DNA from: Streptomyces sp. NBC_01551
GTDB taxonomy: Bacteria; Actinomycetota; Actinomycetes; Streptomycetales; Streptomycetaceae
Assembly: GCF_026339935.1 (NCBI RefSeq)
Contig: NZ_JAPEPX010000001.1
Location: forward strand, 5,793,501-5,857,500
Length of the DNA stretch: 64,000 nucleotides
Direction of reading: 5' to 3'
The translations under genes and the position numbers were made by a program. Positions within the stretch are counted from its first letter, which is position 1, and every line of letters starts with the position of its first letter. Positions 49,183-58,013 of this stretch are shown here, piece by piece. A model generated the notes under the pieces. The model did no database searches, was not told the DNA's origin, and was given only the letters and a program-made list of their open reading frames with translations.

Positions 49183-49214
49183 GATCGCCCCTGAGGACCC
49201 CTCGGCGGGCGATC
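49183..49214 (+). promoter_or_regulatory. Leader hairpin before the sugar-binding gene
   Basis: GATCGCCC (49183-49190) pairs with GGGCGATC (49207-49214), with an inner GAGG/CCTC pair. It ends immediately before the ribosome site GGAGGAGAT. It could affect translation or message stability. Confidence 0.5.
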
Positions 49215-49229
49215 GGAGGAGATACACCC

Positions 49230-50561
49230 ATGAGGTTCGGCGCGAGGCTCGCGCTCGCCGGCATCGCCCTCGCCGTCCTTGCCACCGCCTGCGGTGTTCC
49301 GCAGGACAGCGGTTCGCAGTCGCACACCCCCGTGGACTGTGGGCCGTACGCCAGGTACGGCGAACACCCCGGCACCAAGGTCACCGTCTACGCGGAGAAC
49401 CGGGACCGGGAGGCCGACCTGTTCGAAGAGACCTGGGCGGACTTCGCGGACTGCACGGGAATCGACGTCCGGTACGAGGGGGACGGGGAGTTCGAGGCCC
49501 AGATCCAGCTCCGGGTCGACGGCGGGAGCGCACCGGATGTGGCGTTCTTCCCCCAGCCGGGGCTCCTGGAACGCTTCGCGCGGGCGGGGAAGCTCAAGCC
49601 CGCGAGCGCCGGGGTCGTGGCCCTCGCGAAGAAGGGCTGGTCGGCGGACTGGAACAGCTACGCGACCGTGAACGGCACCCTCTACGGCACGCCGCTGGTC
49701 GCGAACGTGAAGTCGTTCGTCTGGTACTCCCCGAAGTTCTTCCGCGACAGGGGACTGAACGTTCCCCGCACGTGGTCCGAGCTGATGGCCGTGACGGAGA
49801 AGGTCGCGGCGTCGGGCGTCAAGCCGTGGTGCGCGGGCATCGAGTCCGCCGAGGCAACCGGCTGGCCCGTCACGGACTGGATCGAGGACGTCCTGCTGCG
49901 TCAGCAGGGCACGGACGTCTACGACCAGTGGGTCGCTCACCAGATCCCGTTCAACGACCCGCGGGTGATCAAGGCCATGGACACCGTCGGGTCCCTCCTC
50001 AAGAACGACCGGTACGCCAACGGCGGTTTCGGTCCGGCCCGTTCGATGGCGTCGATCTCCTTCCAGGAGGCCGGCACACCGGTTCTCTCAGGCGACTGCG
50101 CGATGCACCGCCAGGCCTCGTTCTATGCCGACATGTGGCCGAAGGGCACCGAGATCGGACCGGACGAGGACGTCTACGCCTTCCTCCTGCCGGGGGCCGA
50201 CCCGGCCGACCGGCCCGTCCTGGGCGGTGGGGTGTTCACCGCGGTGTTCGCCGACCGTCCCGAAGTGCGGGCGTTCCAGGAGTATCTGGCCTCCGCGGAC
50301 TTCGCGAACGCGCGCATGAAGAAGGGCCCGTTCGTCTCGGCGAACAAGGGCGTGGATCCGGCGAACGCCGCCACCCCGGTCGACAGGCTCTCGATCCAGC
50401 TGCTCCAGGACTCAGGCACACAGTTCAGGTTCGACGGTTCGGACCTGATGCCCGCTTCGGTCGGCGCCGGGACGTTCTGGAAGGGAGCCGTCGACTGGAT
50501 CGGCGGCGCGAGCACCCGACAGGTCGCCGACTCCGTCGAACGGTCCTGGCCGAGCCACTGA
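49230..50561 (+). CDS. Sugar ABC importer, substrate-binding lipoprotein (AglE-like)
   Basis: 443 residues. A signal peptide ending in the lipobox ATAC (acylated Cys at about residue 21) is followed by a group 1 bacterial solute-binding domain: KVTVYAENRDREADLFEETW, VAFFPQPGLLERFARAGKL and YATVNGTLYGTPL. It is closest in layout to alpha-glucoside binding proteins. The ATG follows GGAGGAGAT. The next two genes are the permeases (TGATG and GTGA overlaps). There is no ATPase; streptomycete sugar importers share the MsiK ATPase encoded elsewhere. It captures a mono- or oligosaccharide outside the membrane. Confidence 0.9.
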   Translation: MRFGARLALAGIALAVLATACGVPQDSGSQSHTPVDCGPYARYGEHPGTKVTVYAENRDREADLFEETWADFADCTGIDVRYEGDGEFEAQIQLRVDGGSAPDVAFFPQPGLLERFARAGKLKPASAGVVALAKKGWSADWNSYATVNGTLYGTPLVANVKSFVWYSPKFFRDRGLNVPRTWSELMAVTEKVAASGVKPWCAGIESAEATGWPVTDWIEDVLLRQQGTDVYDQWVAHQIPFNDPRVIKAMDTVGSLLKNDRYANGGFGPARSMASISFQEAGTPVLSGDCAMHRQASFYADMWPKGTEIGPDEDVYAFLLPGADPADRPVLGGGVFTAVFADRPEVRAFQEYLASADFANARMKKGPFVSANKGVDPANAATPVDRLSIQLLQDSGTQFRFDGSDLMPASVGAGTFWKGAVDWIGGASTRQVADSVERSWPSH

Positions 50562-51526
50562 TGCCGTTCGACGCCGTCGCCCAGCAGCCCAAGCTGCTGT
50601 ACCTGCTCCAGGGCGTCGCCGCCTTCGCGGCGGTGGTCTCCCTGATCCTGCTCGCGCTGCACCGGGGGCCGGTTCGGAGAAGGGCCGCGGCCCTGATCCT
50701 GCTGACCCCCGCGCTGCTGCTGCTCACGGTGGGTCTCCTCCTGCCCGGTCTGCGCACCCTGGCGCTGTCGTTCACGCAGAACGGGGGAGACGCCTGGGCC
50801 GGCCTCGACAACTACGTGTGGATGGTCACCGACCCCCGGGCGCTGGTCGCGCTGCGCAACACTCTGGCGTGGGTGGTGCTCGTGCCGCTGCTGGCCACCT
50901 CGGTTGGTCTGCTCTACGCGGCGGCCGTCGTACGGTCGCGGTTCAGAGCGTTCGCGCTGCTCCTAGTCCTGATGCCGATGGCGATCTCCTTCGTCGGCGC
51001 GGGCGTCGTCTGGAAGTTCGTCTACGCCTACCGTCCCGCGGAGGCCGGGCAGATCGGGCTGCTCAACCAGCTCGTCGTCGCGTTCGGCGGCGAACCGAGG
51101 CAATGGCTCGTGGACTCTCCCTGGAACGTACTGTTCCTCATCGTGGCGATGGTGTGGACACAGGCGGGCTTCGCGGCCGTCCTGCTGGCCGGCGCGATCA
51201 GGGCCGTTCCCGGCGAGCTCACCGAGGCGGCCCGACTCGACGGCGCGTCCCCCCGCCAGATCTTCTGGCGGATCACCCTGCCGTCGATCAGACCCACGCT
51301 GCTCGTCGTGGTCCTGGCCCAGGCGATCGGCACTTTCAAGGCCTTCGACATCGTCAAGACCATGACCGGCGGGCAGTTCGACACGGGCGTCATCGCCCAC
51401 GAGATGTACGACCAGGCCTTCCGCCACGGCGAGACGGGCCGCGGCGCCGCTCTCGCCGTGCTCCTCTTCATCCTCGTCACCCCCTTCGTCGCCCACCAGG
51501 TCCGGGCACAGCGGAGGGCAGCGTGA
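50561..51526 (+). CDS. Sugar ABC importer, permease 1 (MalF-like)
   Basis: 321 residues with seven or so helices and the EAA loop AARLDGASPRQIFWRITLPSI. It overlaps the binding-protein stop by one base (TGATG). It resembles AglF/MalF permeases; the extra N-terminal helix (LLYLLQGVAAFAAVVSLILLALH) is typical. It pairs with permease 2 and uses an external ATPase (MsiK type). Confidence 0.9.
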   Translation: MPFDAVAQQPKLLYLLQGVAAFAAVVSLILLALHRGPVRRRAAALILLTPALLLLTVGLLLPGLRTLALSFTQNGGDAWAGLDNYVWMVTDPRALVALRNTLAWVVLVPLLATSVGLLYAAAVVRSRFRAFALLLVLMPMAISFVGAGVVWKFVYAYRPAEAGQIGLLNQLVVAFGGEPRQWLVDSPWNVLFLIVAMVWTQAGFAAVLLAGAIRAVPGELTEAARLDGASPRQIFWRITLPSIRPTLLVVVLAQAIGTFKAFDIVKTMTGGQFDTGVIAHEMYDQAFRHGETGRGAALAVLLFILVTPFVAHQVRAQRRAA

Positions 51527-52410
51527 ACGGCGTCCGGGAGCGTCTGGCCTCCCGCGCCTTCACGTCGATCGCCGTGGTGATCGCGATCCTCTGGACGACA
51601 CCGACCCTCGGTCTGCTGCTCTCCTCCTTCCGTCCCGAGGAGGAGATCAAGACGACGGGCTGGTGGACCGTGTTCGGTACGCCACACCTCACGCTCGACA
51701 ACTACGGCGAGGTGCTGTCCGGCGGCGGGAACGGGTCGGGGCGGTTGGCGGAGTACTTCGTCAATTCCGTCGTCATCACCCTTCCCTCGGTGCTGTTCCC
51801 GCTCGTGCCGGCGTTCTTCGCGGCGTACGCCCTGGCGTGGATCGACTTCAGAGGGCGGGACGCGCTCGTCGTCGGCATCTTCGCGCTCCAGGCCGTGCCG
51901 CTTCAGATGGCGCTCGTCCCCCTCCTGAAGCTGTTCTCCCAGGGCTGGCTGTTCCTGCCCGCGTGGCACCTCACCGGTCCCGCGCGTTTCGGCCAGGTCT
52001 GGTTCGCCCACACGGTCTTCGCGCTGCCGTTCGCGGTGTTCCTCCTGCACAACTTCCTGGCGGGACTGCCCCGGGACCTGATCGAAGCCGCCCGCGTTGA
52101 CGGCGCCTCGCACGGGGCGCTGCTGCTCCGGATCGTGCTGCCCCTGGCCCGCCCGGCCCTCGTCTCCTTCGCCGTCATCCAGTTCATCTGGGTGTGGAAC
52201 GACCTCCTCGTGGCACTGACGCTGTCGGGCGGAACGGCCGAGACCGCGCCGATGACGGTCAGACTGGCGAGCCTGGCCGGGACGTACGGCAACGAGTGGC
52301 AGCGGCTCACCGCAGGAGCCTTCGTGGCGGCGTTCGTCCCGCTGCTCGTCTTCATCGCCCTCCGTCGGCACTTCGCACGGGGACTGCTCGCCGGATCGGT
52401 CAAGGGATGA
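51523..52410 (+). CDS. Sugar ABC importer, permease 2 (MalG-like)
   Basis: 295 residues with six helices and the EAA loop AARVDGASHGALLLRIVLPLA. The GTG start overlaps the permease 1 stop (GTGA). The segment SSFRPEEEIKTTGWWTVF is typical of MalG/AglG permeases. It completes the membrane channel. The next gene, a LAL-type regulator, overlaps it by 4 bp, so the regulator is made with the importer. Confidence 0.9.
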   Translation: MNGVRERLASRAFTSIAVVIAILWTTPTLGLLLSSFRPEEEIKTTGWWTVFGTPHLTLDNYGEVLSGGGNGSGRLAEYFVNSVVITLPSVLFPLVPAFFAAYALAWIDFRGRDALVVGIFALQAVPLQMALVPLLKLFSQGWLFLPAWHLTGPARFGQVWFAHTVFALPFAVFLLHNFLAGLPRDLIEAARVDGASHGALLLRIVLPLARPALVSFAVIQFIWVWNDLLVALTLSGGTAETAPMTVRLASLAGTYGNEWQRLTAGAFVAAFVPLLVFIALRRHFARGLLAGSVKG

Positions 52411-55181
52411 GCCTCGACCGGCCCGAGGGAGAAGGCACGGCGGTGCCCGGGAGCGCGGCGCTGAGCCGGCCCGGGCTGCGGGGCCGCGAAGCCGAGCTGG
52501 AGCGGCTGCGCGCCCTGGTCGAGGCGGTGCGCGACGGCGAGGGAGGAGCGGTCGCGCTGCTCCTGGGCGAACCCGGGATCGGGAAGACCGTACTGCTCCA
52601 GGAGACCGTCTCTATCGCGCGGGCTCACGGGTTCGTCGTCAGCCACGGGCGCGCCGAGGAACTGCACGAGCTGGCACCGCTCGCCTCACTGGCCTCCGGC
52701 CTCCTGCGCGGTGACCCGCCGCTGCTTTCCAGCACGGACTTCGCAGACCTCGCGGGCCATCACGACCAGCGCATCTGGCTCGTCGAACGACTGGCCCAGC
52801 TGATCGAGGAACGCTCGGCGGGCACACCCGTACTGATCGCGGTCGACGACGTCCAATGGGCCGACCCGCTCAGCCGGTTCGCCCTGAGCGTCATGCCGGC
52901 GCGGCTGCTCAGCTCCCCGGTCCTCTGGCTGCTCACGGGCAGGAACGACCCGGAGCCGTACGGGCAGGGGCCGCTGGCGACTACCCTCCCCCTCCGACCG
53001 CTGTCCGACACGGCCCTGGCCGAGCTGGCACGGGACGTCCTCGGCGGGGACGTACCGGAGCAGGTCGCGGAACTCCTCGACGGGGCGGGAGGCAACCCCT
53101 TCCTCGCGGCCGAGCTGCTCACGGGCATCGCGGCGTCGGGCGGGGACGCGGACGTGCCGGAGCCGCCGGAGCGGCTGGTCCTCGGTGTACGCGACCGGCT
53201 GGCCGGCCTCCGGCCGGGCACCCTCCACTTCCTGCGGATCGGCTCGGTCCTCGGCCGCGCGTTCTCGCTCGCGGACGCCGCCGCGCTGTGCGGCCGGCCC
53301 GCCTCCGGACTCAGCGCCGAAGTGGACGAGGCGATCGCCGCCGCCCTCCTCCACGACGATGGCGAACGCCTCCTGTTCCGCCACGACCTGCTCCGCCAGG
53401 CGGTGTACGCCGATCTCGCCCCCTCCGTACGCCGGGCGCTCCACCGTGAGGCCGCGAGCCGGCTCGTCGCGGCGGGCCGGAGCTCCACCGACGCGGTCCC
53501 GCATCTGCTGAAGAGCGCCGACCCCGGCGACCAGGAGGCGATCGGGCTGCTCGGCACGGCCGCCACGGACGTGATCGCCGTGATGCCCGACCTCGCCGCC
53601 GACCTGGCCGTACGCGCCCTTGAACTCGTACCGCCCCACGCGCCCATGGTGTTCGACGTGGGCGAACGGGCCATCGTCGCGCTGACCCGCGCGGGCCGGT
53701 ACACCCAGGCACGGGACACCGGCGACACGCTGCTCGCCCGGCAGCCGCCCCTGGACGTCTTCGCCCGTCTGCAGTCCGTACTCGGCGACACGCTGTGGCA
53801 CCTCGACGACATCCACGAGCTGACCCGACGTTCGACGGCAGCACTGGCCGCAGTCACCGACCCGACAATCCGCGCCCGGCTCACCGCCCGGCAGGCCCTC
53901 GCCCGGTCCCGCGGGCGCGACCTCGGGGCCGCTCGCGAGACCGGCGAACGGGCGCTCGCCGAAGCGGAGCGGTCCGGTGACCGGGAGGCCCGTGTCCTCG
54001 CGCTGTGGGGCCTGGGCGAGATCGCCCTCAACGCGGGCGATTGCGCCGCCGCCGCCGAACACCACACGGCGCTGAGCGTGTTCGACACGGCCTTCCTGCC
54101 CGAGGAGGCCGTCGCCCGGATCCACATGGACGACTTCGATACCGTACGGCGACTGCTCCGGACGGCGGGCGACGCTCCCCTGCGCCCCGCCATGCTGAGT
54201 TGGGCCCAGGGAACCCTGAACATGGGGCTCGGCCGGCTCGACGACGCGGACGCCGACCTCGTCACCGCCGAGCGGCTCGAAGCGGACCTCCACGTGCCCG
54301 GCAACCTGGTCAACATCCGCGTCAACCGCGGCCTCCTCGCGATGCTGCGCGGCGACCGCGAAGCCGCGCGGGAACACCTGGACGTCGTGCGGGCGACCGT
54401 GGCCGAGCGGCCGAACACGGGCAACCACGCCACGCACCAGTATTTCGAGGCCGTCGTCGCCGACGCCGACGGCGACCACGCGGCAGCGGCCGAACTGGTC
54501 CGATCCGTGCAGCGTGACCATTCCTTCCTCCGATGGCGGCTCCTGCGCCCCCATGTCGTCCAGGCCGTGCGGATCGCCCTGCGCGGCGGGGATCGGAACC
54601 TGGCCGAGGACCTCGCGGCCCAGGCTGTCGAACACGCCACCCGCAACCCCGGCGTGCCGACCGCCCAGGGGGCGGCCGCCCACGCATCCGCCTTGGCGAA
54701 CGCCGACCCCGGACTCCTGGAGCGATCGGTCCGCATCCTCCTCACCGGCCCCCGGCCGCTGCCCCTCGCCGCCGCATCCGCCGACCTCGGGCGCGCTCTT
54801 CTTGCGGCAGGCGACCCCGCTGCGACACCCACTCTGACCAGGGCCCACGACATCTACGCCCAGGCGGGGGCCGATGTCGAGGCCGATCGGGTCCGGGCCG
54901 ATCTGGAACGGGCCACCAGCCGCCCCGGCCGACGCACCGGAGGCCTCCGGCCGCGCCCCGGCCAGGGCTGGGACGCGCTCACGGCCTCGGAACGCAAGGT
55001 GGCCCGGCTGATCGCCGCGGGCCACACCAACCGGTCGGCCGCGGAGGCCCTCGTCGTCTCCCCGCACACGGTCAACACCCATCTGGCGTCGATCTTCCGC
55101 AAGCTCTCGGTGCGCTCCAGGGTCCACCTGGCCCGGATCGCGCTTGCGGAGGGCGACGCCGGAACAGTCACCGGCGGCTGA
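52407..55181 (+). CDS. LAL-type (large ATP-binding) LuxR-family regulator
   Basis: 924 residues. N-terminal AAA-type ATPase with Walker A GEPGIGKT (about 54-61) and Walker B VLIAVDDVQWAD, a long helical TPR-like middle (about 380-820), and a C-terminal LuxR helix-turn-helix (LTASERKVARLIAAGHTNRSAAEALVVSPHTVNTHLASIFRKL). Such regulators in Streptomyces often switch on polyketide or sugar genes, with ATP-driven assembly sensing a ligand as in MalT. The ATGA overlap with the sugar permease points to control of the ABC importer and perhaps of the divergent metabolic genes that follow. The length fits the LAL class (870-1000). Confidence 0.94.
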   Translation: MSLDRPEGEGTAVPGSAALSRPGLRGREAELERLRALVEAVRDGEGGAVALLLGEPGIGKTVLLQETVSIARAHGFVVSHGRAEELHELAPLASLASGLLRGDPPLLSSTDFADLAGHHDQRIWLVERLAQLIEERSAGTPVLIAVDDVQWADPLSRFALSVMPARLLSSPVLWLLTGRNDPEPYGQGPLATTLPLRPLSDTALAELARDVLGGDVPEQVAELLDGAGGNPFLAAELLTGIAASGGDADVPEPPERLVLGVRDRLAGLRPGTLHFLRIGSVLGRAFSLADAAALCGRPASGLSAEVDEAIAAALLHDDGERLLFRHDLLRQAVYADLAPSVRRALHREAASRLVAAGRSSTDAVPHLLKSADPGDQEAIGLLGTAATDVIAVMPDLAADLAVRALELVPPHAPMVFDVGERAIVALTRAGRYTQARDTGDTLLARQPPLDVFARLQSVLGDTLWHLDDIHELTRRSTAALAAVTDPTIRARLTARQALARSRGRDLGAARETGERALAEAERSGDREARVLALWGLGEIALNAGDCAAAAEHHTALSVFDTAFLPEEAVARIHMDDFDTVRRLLRTAGDAPLRPAMLSWAQGTLNMGLGRLDDADADLVTAERLEADLHVPGNLVNIRVNRGLLAMLRGDREAAREHLDVVRATVAERPNTGNHATHQYFEAVVADADGDHAAAAELVRSVQRDHSFLRWRLLRPHVVQAVRIALRGGDRNLAEDLAAQAVEHATRNPGVPTAQGAAAHASALANADPGLLERSVRILLTGPRPLPLAAASADLGRALLAAGDPAATPTLTRAHDIYAQAGADVEADRVRADLERATSRPGRRTGGLRPRPGQGWDALTASERKVARLIAAGHTNRSAAEALVVSPHTVNTHLASIFRKLSVRSRVHLARIALAEGDAGTVTGG

Positions 55182-55236
55182 GTGACCTCTGCGCCCCGGT
55201 GCAAGGTGTGGTGCGCGGTACGGCAACAGGAGGTGC

Positions 55237-55248
55237 AGGACCGGTCCT
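55237..55248. promoter_or_regulatory. Palindrome in the hydrolase promoter
   Basis: AGGACCGGTCCT is a perfect 12-bp palindrome 68 bases before the hydrolase start, followed at once by a -10-like TAGCGT. A regulator bound there would overlap the promoter. Confidence 0.5.
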
Positions 55249-55255
55249 AGCGTGA

Positions 55256-56152
<897 letters not shown>

Positions 56153-56256
56153 CGCCGCACCGCCCACCCGCCGGGAGATGCCGGAGCCCCCGGCGTCACC
56201 CTGGCCCCCGGTTCCCCGGCGCGGGAACCGGACGAGCTCAGGAGAGCAGACACCCC

Positions 56257-57342
56257 ATGCAGTTCGGCATCTTCACCGTCGGGGACGTGACCCCCGACCC
56301 CACCAACGGTCGCACTCCGACCGAACGCGAGCGCATCAAGGCGATGGTGGCCATCGCGCTCAAGGCCGAGGAAGTCGGCCTGGACGTCTTCGCGACGGGC
56401 GAGCACCACAATCCGCCGTTCGTCCCGTCGTCGCCGACGACCATGCTCGGCTACATCGCCGCCCGCACCGAGAAGCTGATCCTGTCCACCTCCACGACGC
56501 TGATCACCACGAACGACCCGGTGAAGATCGCCGAGGACTACGCGATGCTCCAGCACCTGGCCGACGGCCGGGTCGACCTCATGCTGGGGCGCGGCAACAC
56601 CGGTCCGGTCTACCCGTGGTTCGGCCAGGACATCCGCCAGGGCATCAACCTCGCCAAGGAGAACTACGCGCTGCTGCGCCGGCTGTGGCGCGAGGACGTC
56701 GTGGACTGGGAGGGCACGTTCCGTACGCCGCTCCAGGCCTTCACGTCGACACCGCGGCCCCTGGACGGCGTCCCGCCGTTCGTCTGGCACGGATCCATCA
56801 GGTCCCCCGAGATCGCGGAGCAGGCCGCCTTCTACGGCGACGGCTTCTTCCACAACAACATCTTCTGGCCGGCCGACCACACCCGGCGCATGGTGCAGCT
56901 CTACCGGCGCCGGTTCGCGCACCACGGCCACGGCCGGCCGGAGGACGCCATCGTCGGCCTGGGCGGACAGGTCTTCATGCGGAAGAACTCCCAGGCCGCC
57001 GTACGGGAGTTCCGTCCCTACTTCGACAACGCTCCCGTGTACGGCCACGGCCCGTCGCTGGAGGACTTCACCGAGCAGACCCCGTTGACGGTGGGCTCTC
57101 CCCAGCAGGTCATCGAGCGGACCCTGTCGTTCCGGGAGAGCGTCGGCGACTACCAGCGCCAGCTGTTCCTGATGGACCACGCGGGCCTGCCCCTCAAGAC
57201 CGTCCTCGAACAGCTGGACATCCTCGGCGAAGAGGTCGTGCCCGTGCTGCGCAGGGAGTTCGCGAAGGGACGTCCGGCCGACGTGCCGGAGGCCCCCACG
57301 CACGCGTCCCTTCGAGCCGTCCGGGGGGTGTCCGCCGCATGA
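56257..57342 (+). CDS. Luciferase-like (LLM) flavin-dependent monooxygenase
   Basis: 361 residues. The bacterial luciferase-like TIM barrel is evident: MQFGIFTVGDV at the start, EEVGLDVFATGEHHNPPF, LSTSTTLITTNDPVKIAEDYAMLQHLADGRVDLMLGRGNTGPVYPWFGQD. CAGGAGAG precedes the ATG. It needs reduced FMN from a partner; the next gene, overlapping by 4 bp, encodes the FMN reductase, so the two form a two-component monooxygenase. The substrate is unknown (alkane-, sulfonate- or ketone-type oxidation is possible). Confidence 0.9.
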   Translation: MQFGIFTVGDVTPDPTNGRTPTERERIKAMVAIALKAEEVGLDVFATGEHHNPPFVPSSPTTMLGYIAARTEKLILSTSTTLITTNDPVKIAEDYAMLQHLADGRVDLMLGRGNTGPVYPWFGQDIRQGINLAKENYALLRRLWREDVVDWEGTFRTPLQAFTSTPRPLDGVPPFVWHGSIRSPEIAEQAAFYGDGFFHNNIFWPADHTRRMVQLYRRRFAHHGHGRPEDAIVGLGGQVFMRKNSQAAVREFRPYFDNAPVYGHGPSLEDFTEQTPLTVGSPQQVIERTLSFRESVGDYQRQLFLMDHAGLPLKTVLEQLDILGEEVVPVLRREFAKGRPADVPEAPTHASLRAVRGVSAA

Positions 57343-57953
57343 AGCTGATCGTCGTCTCCGCGGGGCTGAGTACCCCTTCCTCCACCCGCCTGCTCGCGGA
57401 CCGGCTGGCCGAGGCGGCCCGCGACGAACTCGCCGCCAGGGGGCAGGTGCCGACGGCCGAGGTCGTGGAGCTGCGGGAGCTGGCCGGTGACATCGCCAAC
57501 CACCTCGTGACCGGCTTTCCGCCGCCGCGGCTGAGCGCCGCGATCGACGCGGTGACGGCGGCCGACGGCCTGATCGTGGTGACTCCCGTGTTCGCGGCTT
57601 CCTACAGCGGTCTCTTCAAGTCCTTCTTCGACGTGATCGATCCGGACACCCTTTCCGGGAAGCCGGTCCTGATCGCGGCGACGGGCGGCACCGCGCGCCA
57701 TTCCCTGGTCCTTGAGCACGCAGTGCGCCCGCTCTTCGCCTATCTCCGCGCCGTCGTCGTCCCCACCGCCGTGTTCGCGGCTTCCGAGGACTGGGGCTCG
57801 GGGGGAGACGAGTACACCGACGGCCTTCCCGGCCGCGTGCGCCGGGCGGGCGTCGAGCTCGCCGCGCTCATGGCGGCGCGCCCGGTCGGTGAAGAGCCCG
57901 AGGACGACGTCACCGTCCTCGAACGGCAACTCGCCGACCTGCGCTTCGACTGA
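57339..57953 (+). CDS. NAD(P)H-dependent FMN reductase
   Basis: 204 residues. Flavodoxin-like fold: KLIVVSAGLSTPSSTRLLADRL at the N-terminus binds FMN phosphate, then VVTPVFAASYSGLFKSFFDVID and LIAATGGTARHSL. This is the CE1759/SsuE-like group that gives reduced FMN to luciferase-like monooxygenases. The ATGA overlap with the monooxygenase gene supports this role. The length fits (about 200). Confidence 0.93.
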   Translation: MKLIVVSAGLSTPSSTRLLADRLAEAARDELAARGQVPTAEVVELRELAGDIANHLVTGFPPPRLSAAIDAVTAADGLIVVTPVFAASYSGLFKSFFDVIDPDTLSGKPVLIAATGGTARHSLVLEHAVRPLFAYLRAVVVPTAVFAASEDWGSGGDEYTDGLPGRVRRAGVELAALMAARPVGEEPEDDVTVLERQLADLRFD

Positions 57954-57984
57954 GACGGGCCCCTGGGCCGGGCGACGGCGGGGT

Positions 57985-58001
57985 GGTTCATATGGTTCAT
58001 A
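57985..58001 (+). promoter_or_regulatory. Direct repeat just before the second LAL regulator
   Basis: GGTTCATA occurs twice (57985-57992 and 57994-58001) with a 9-base period, 12 bases before the ATG. No ribosome site is visible before the start, so the message may be leaderless, with this repeat at or near the -10 region. Confidence 0.5.
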
Positions 58002-58013
58002 CTGTTTCGCCGT

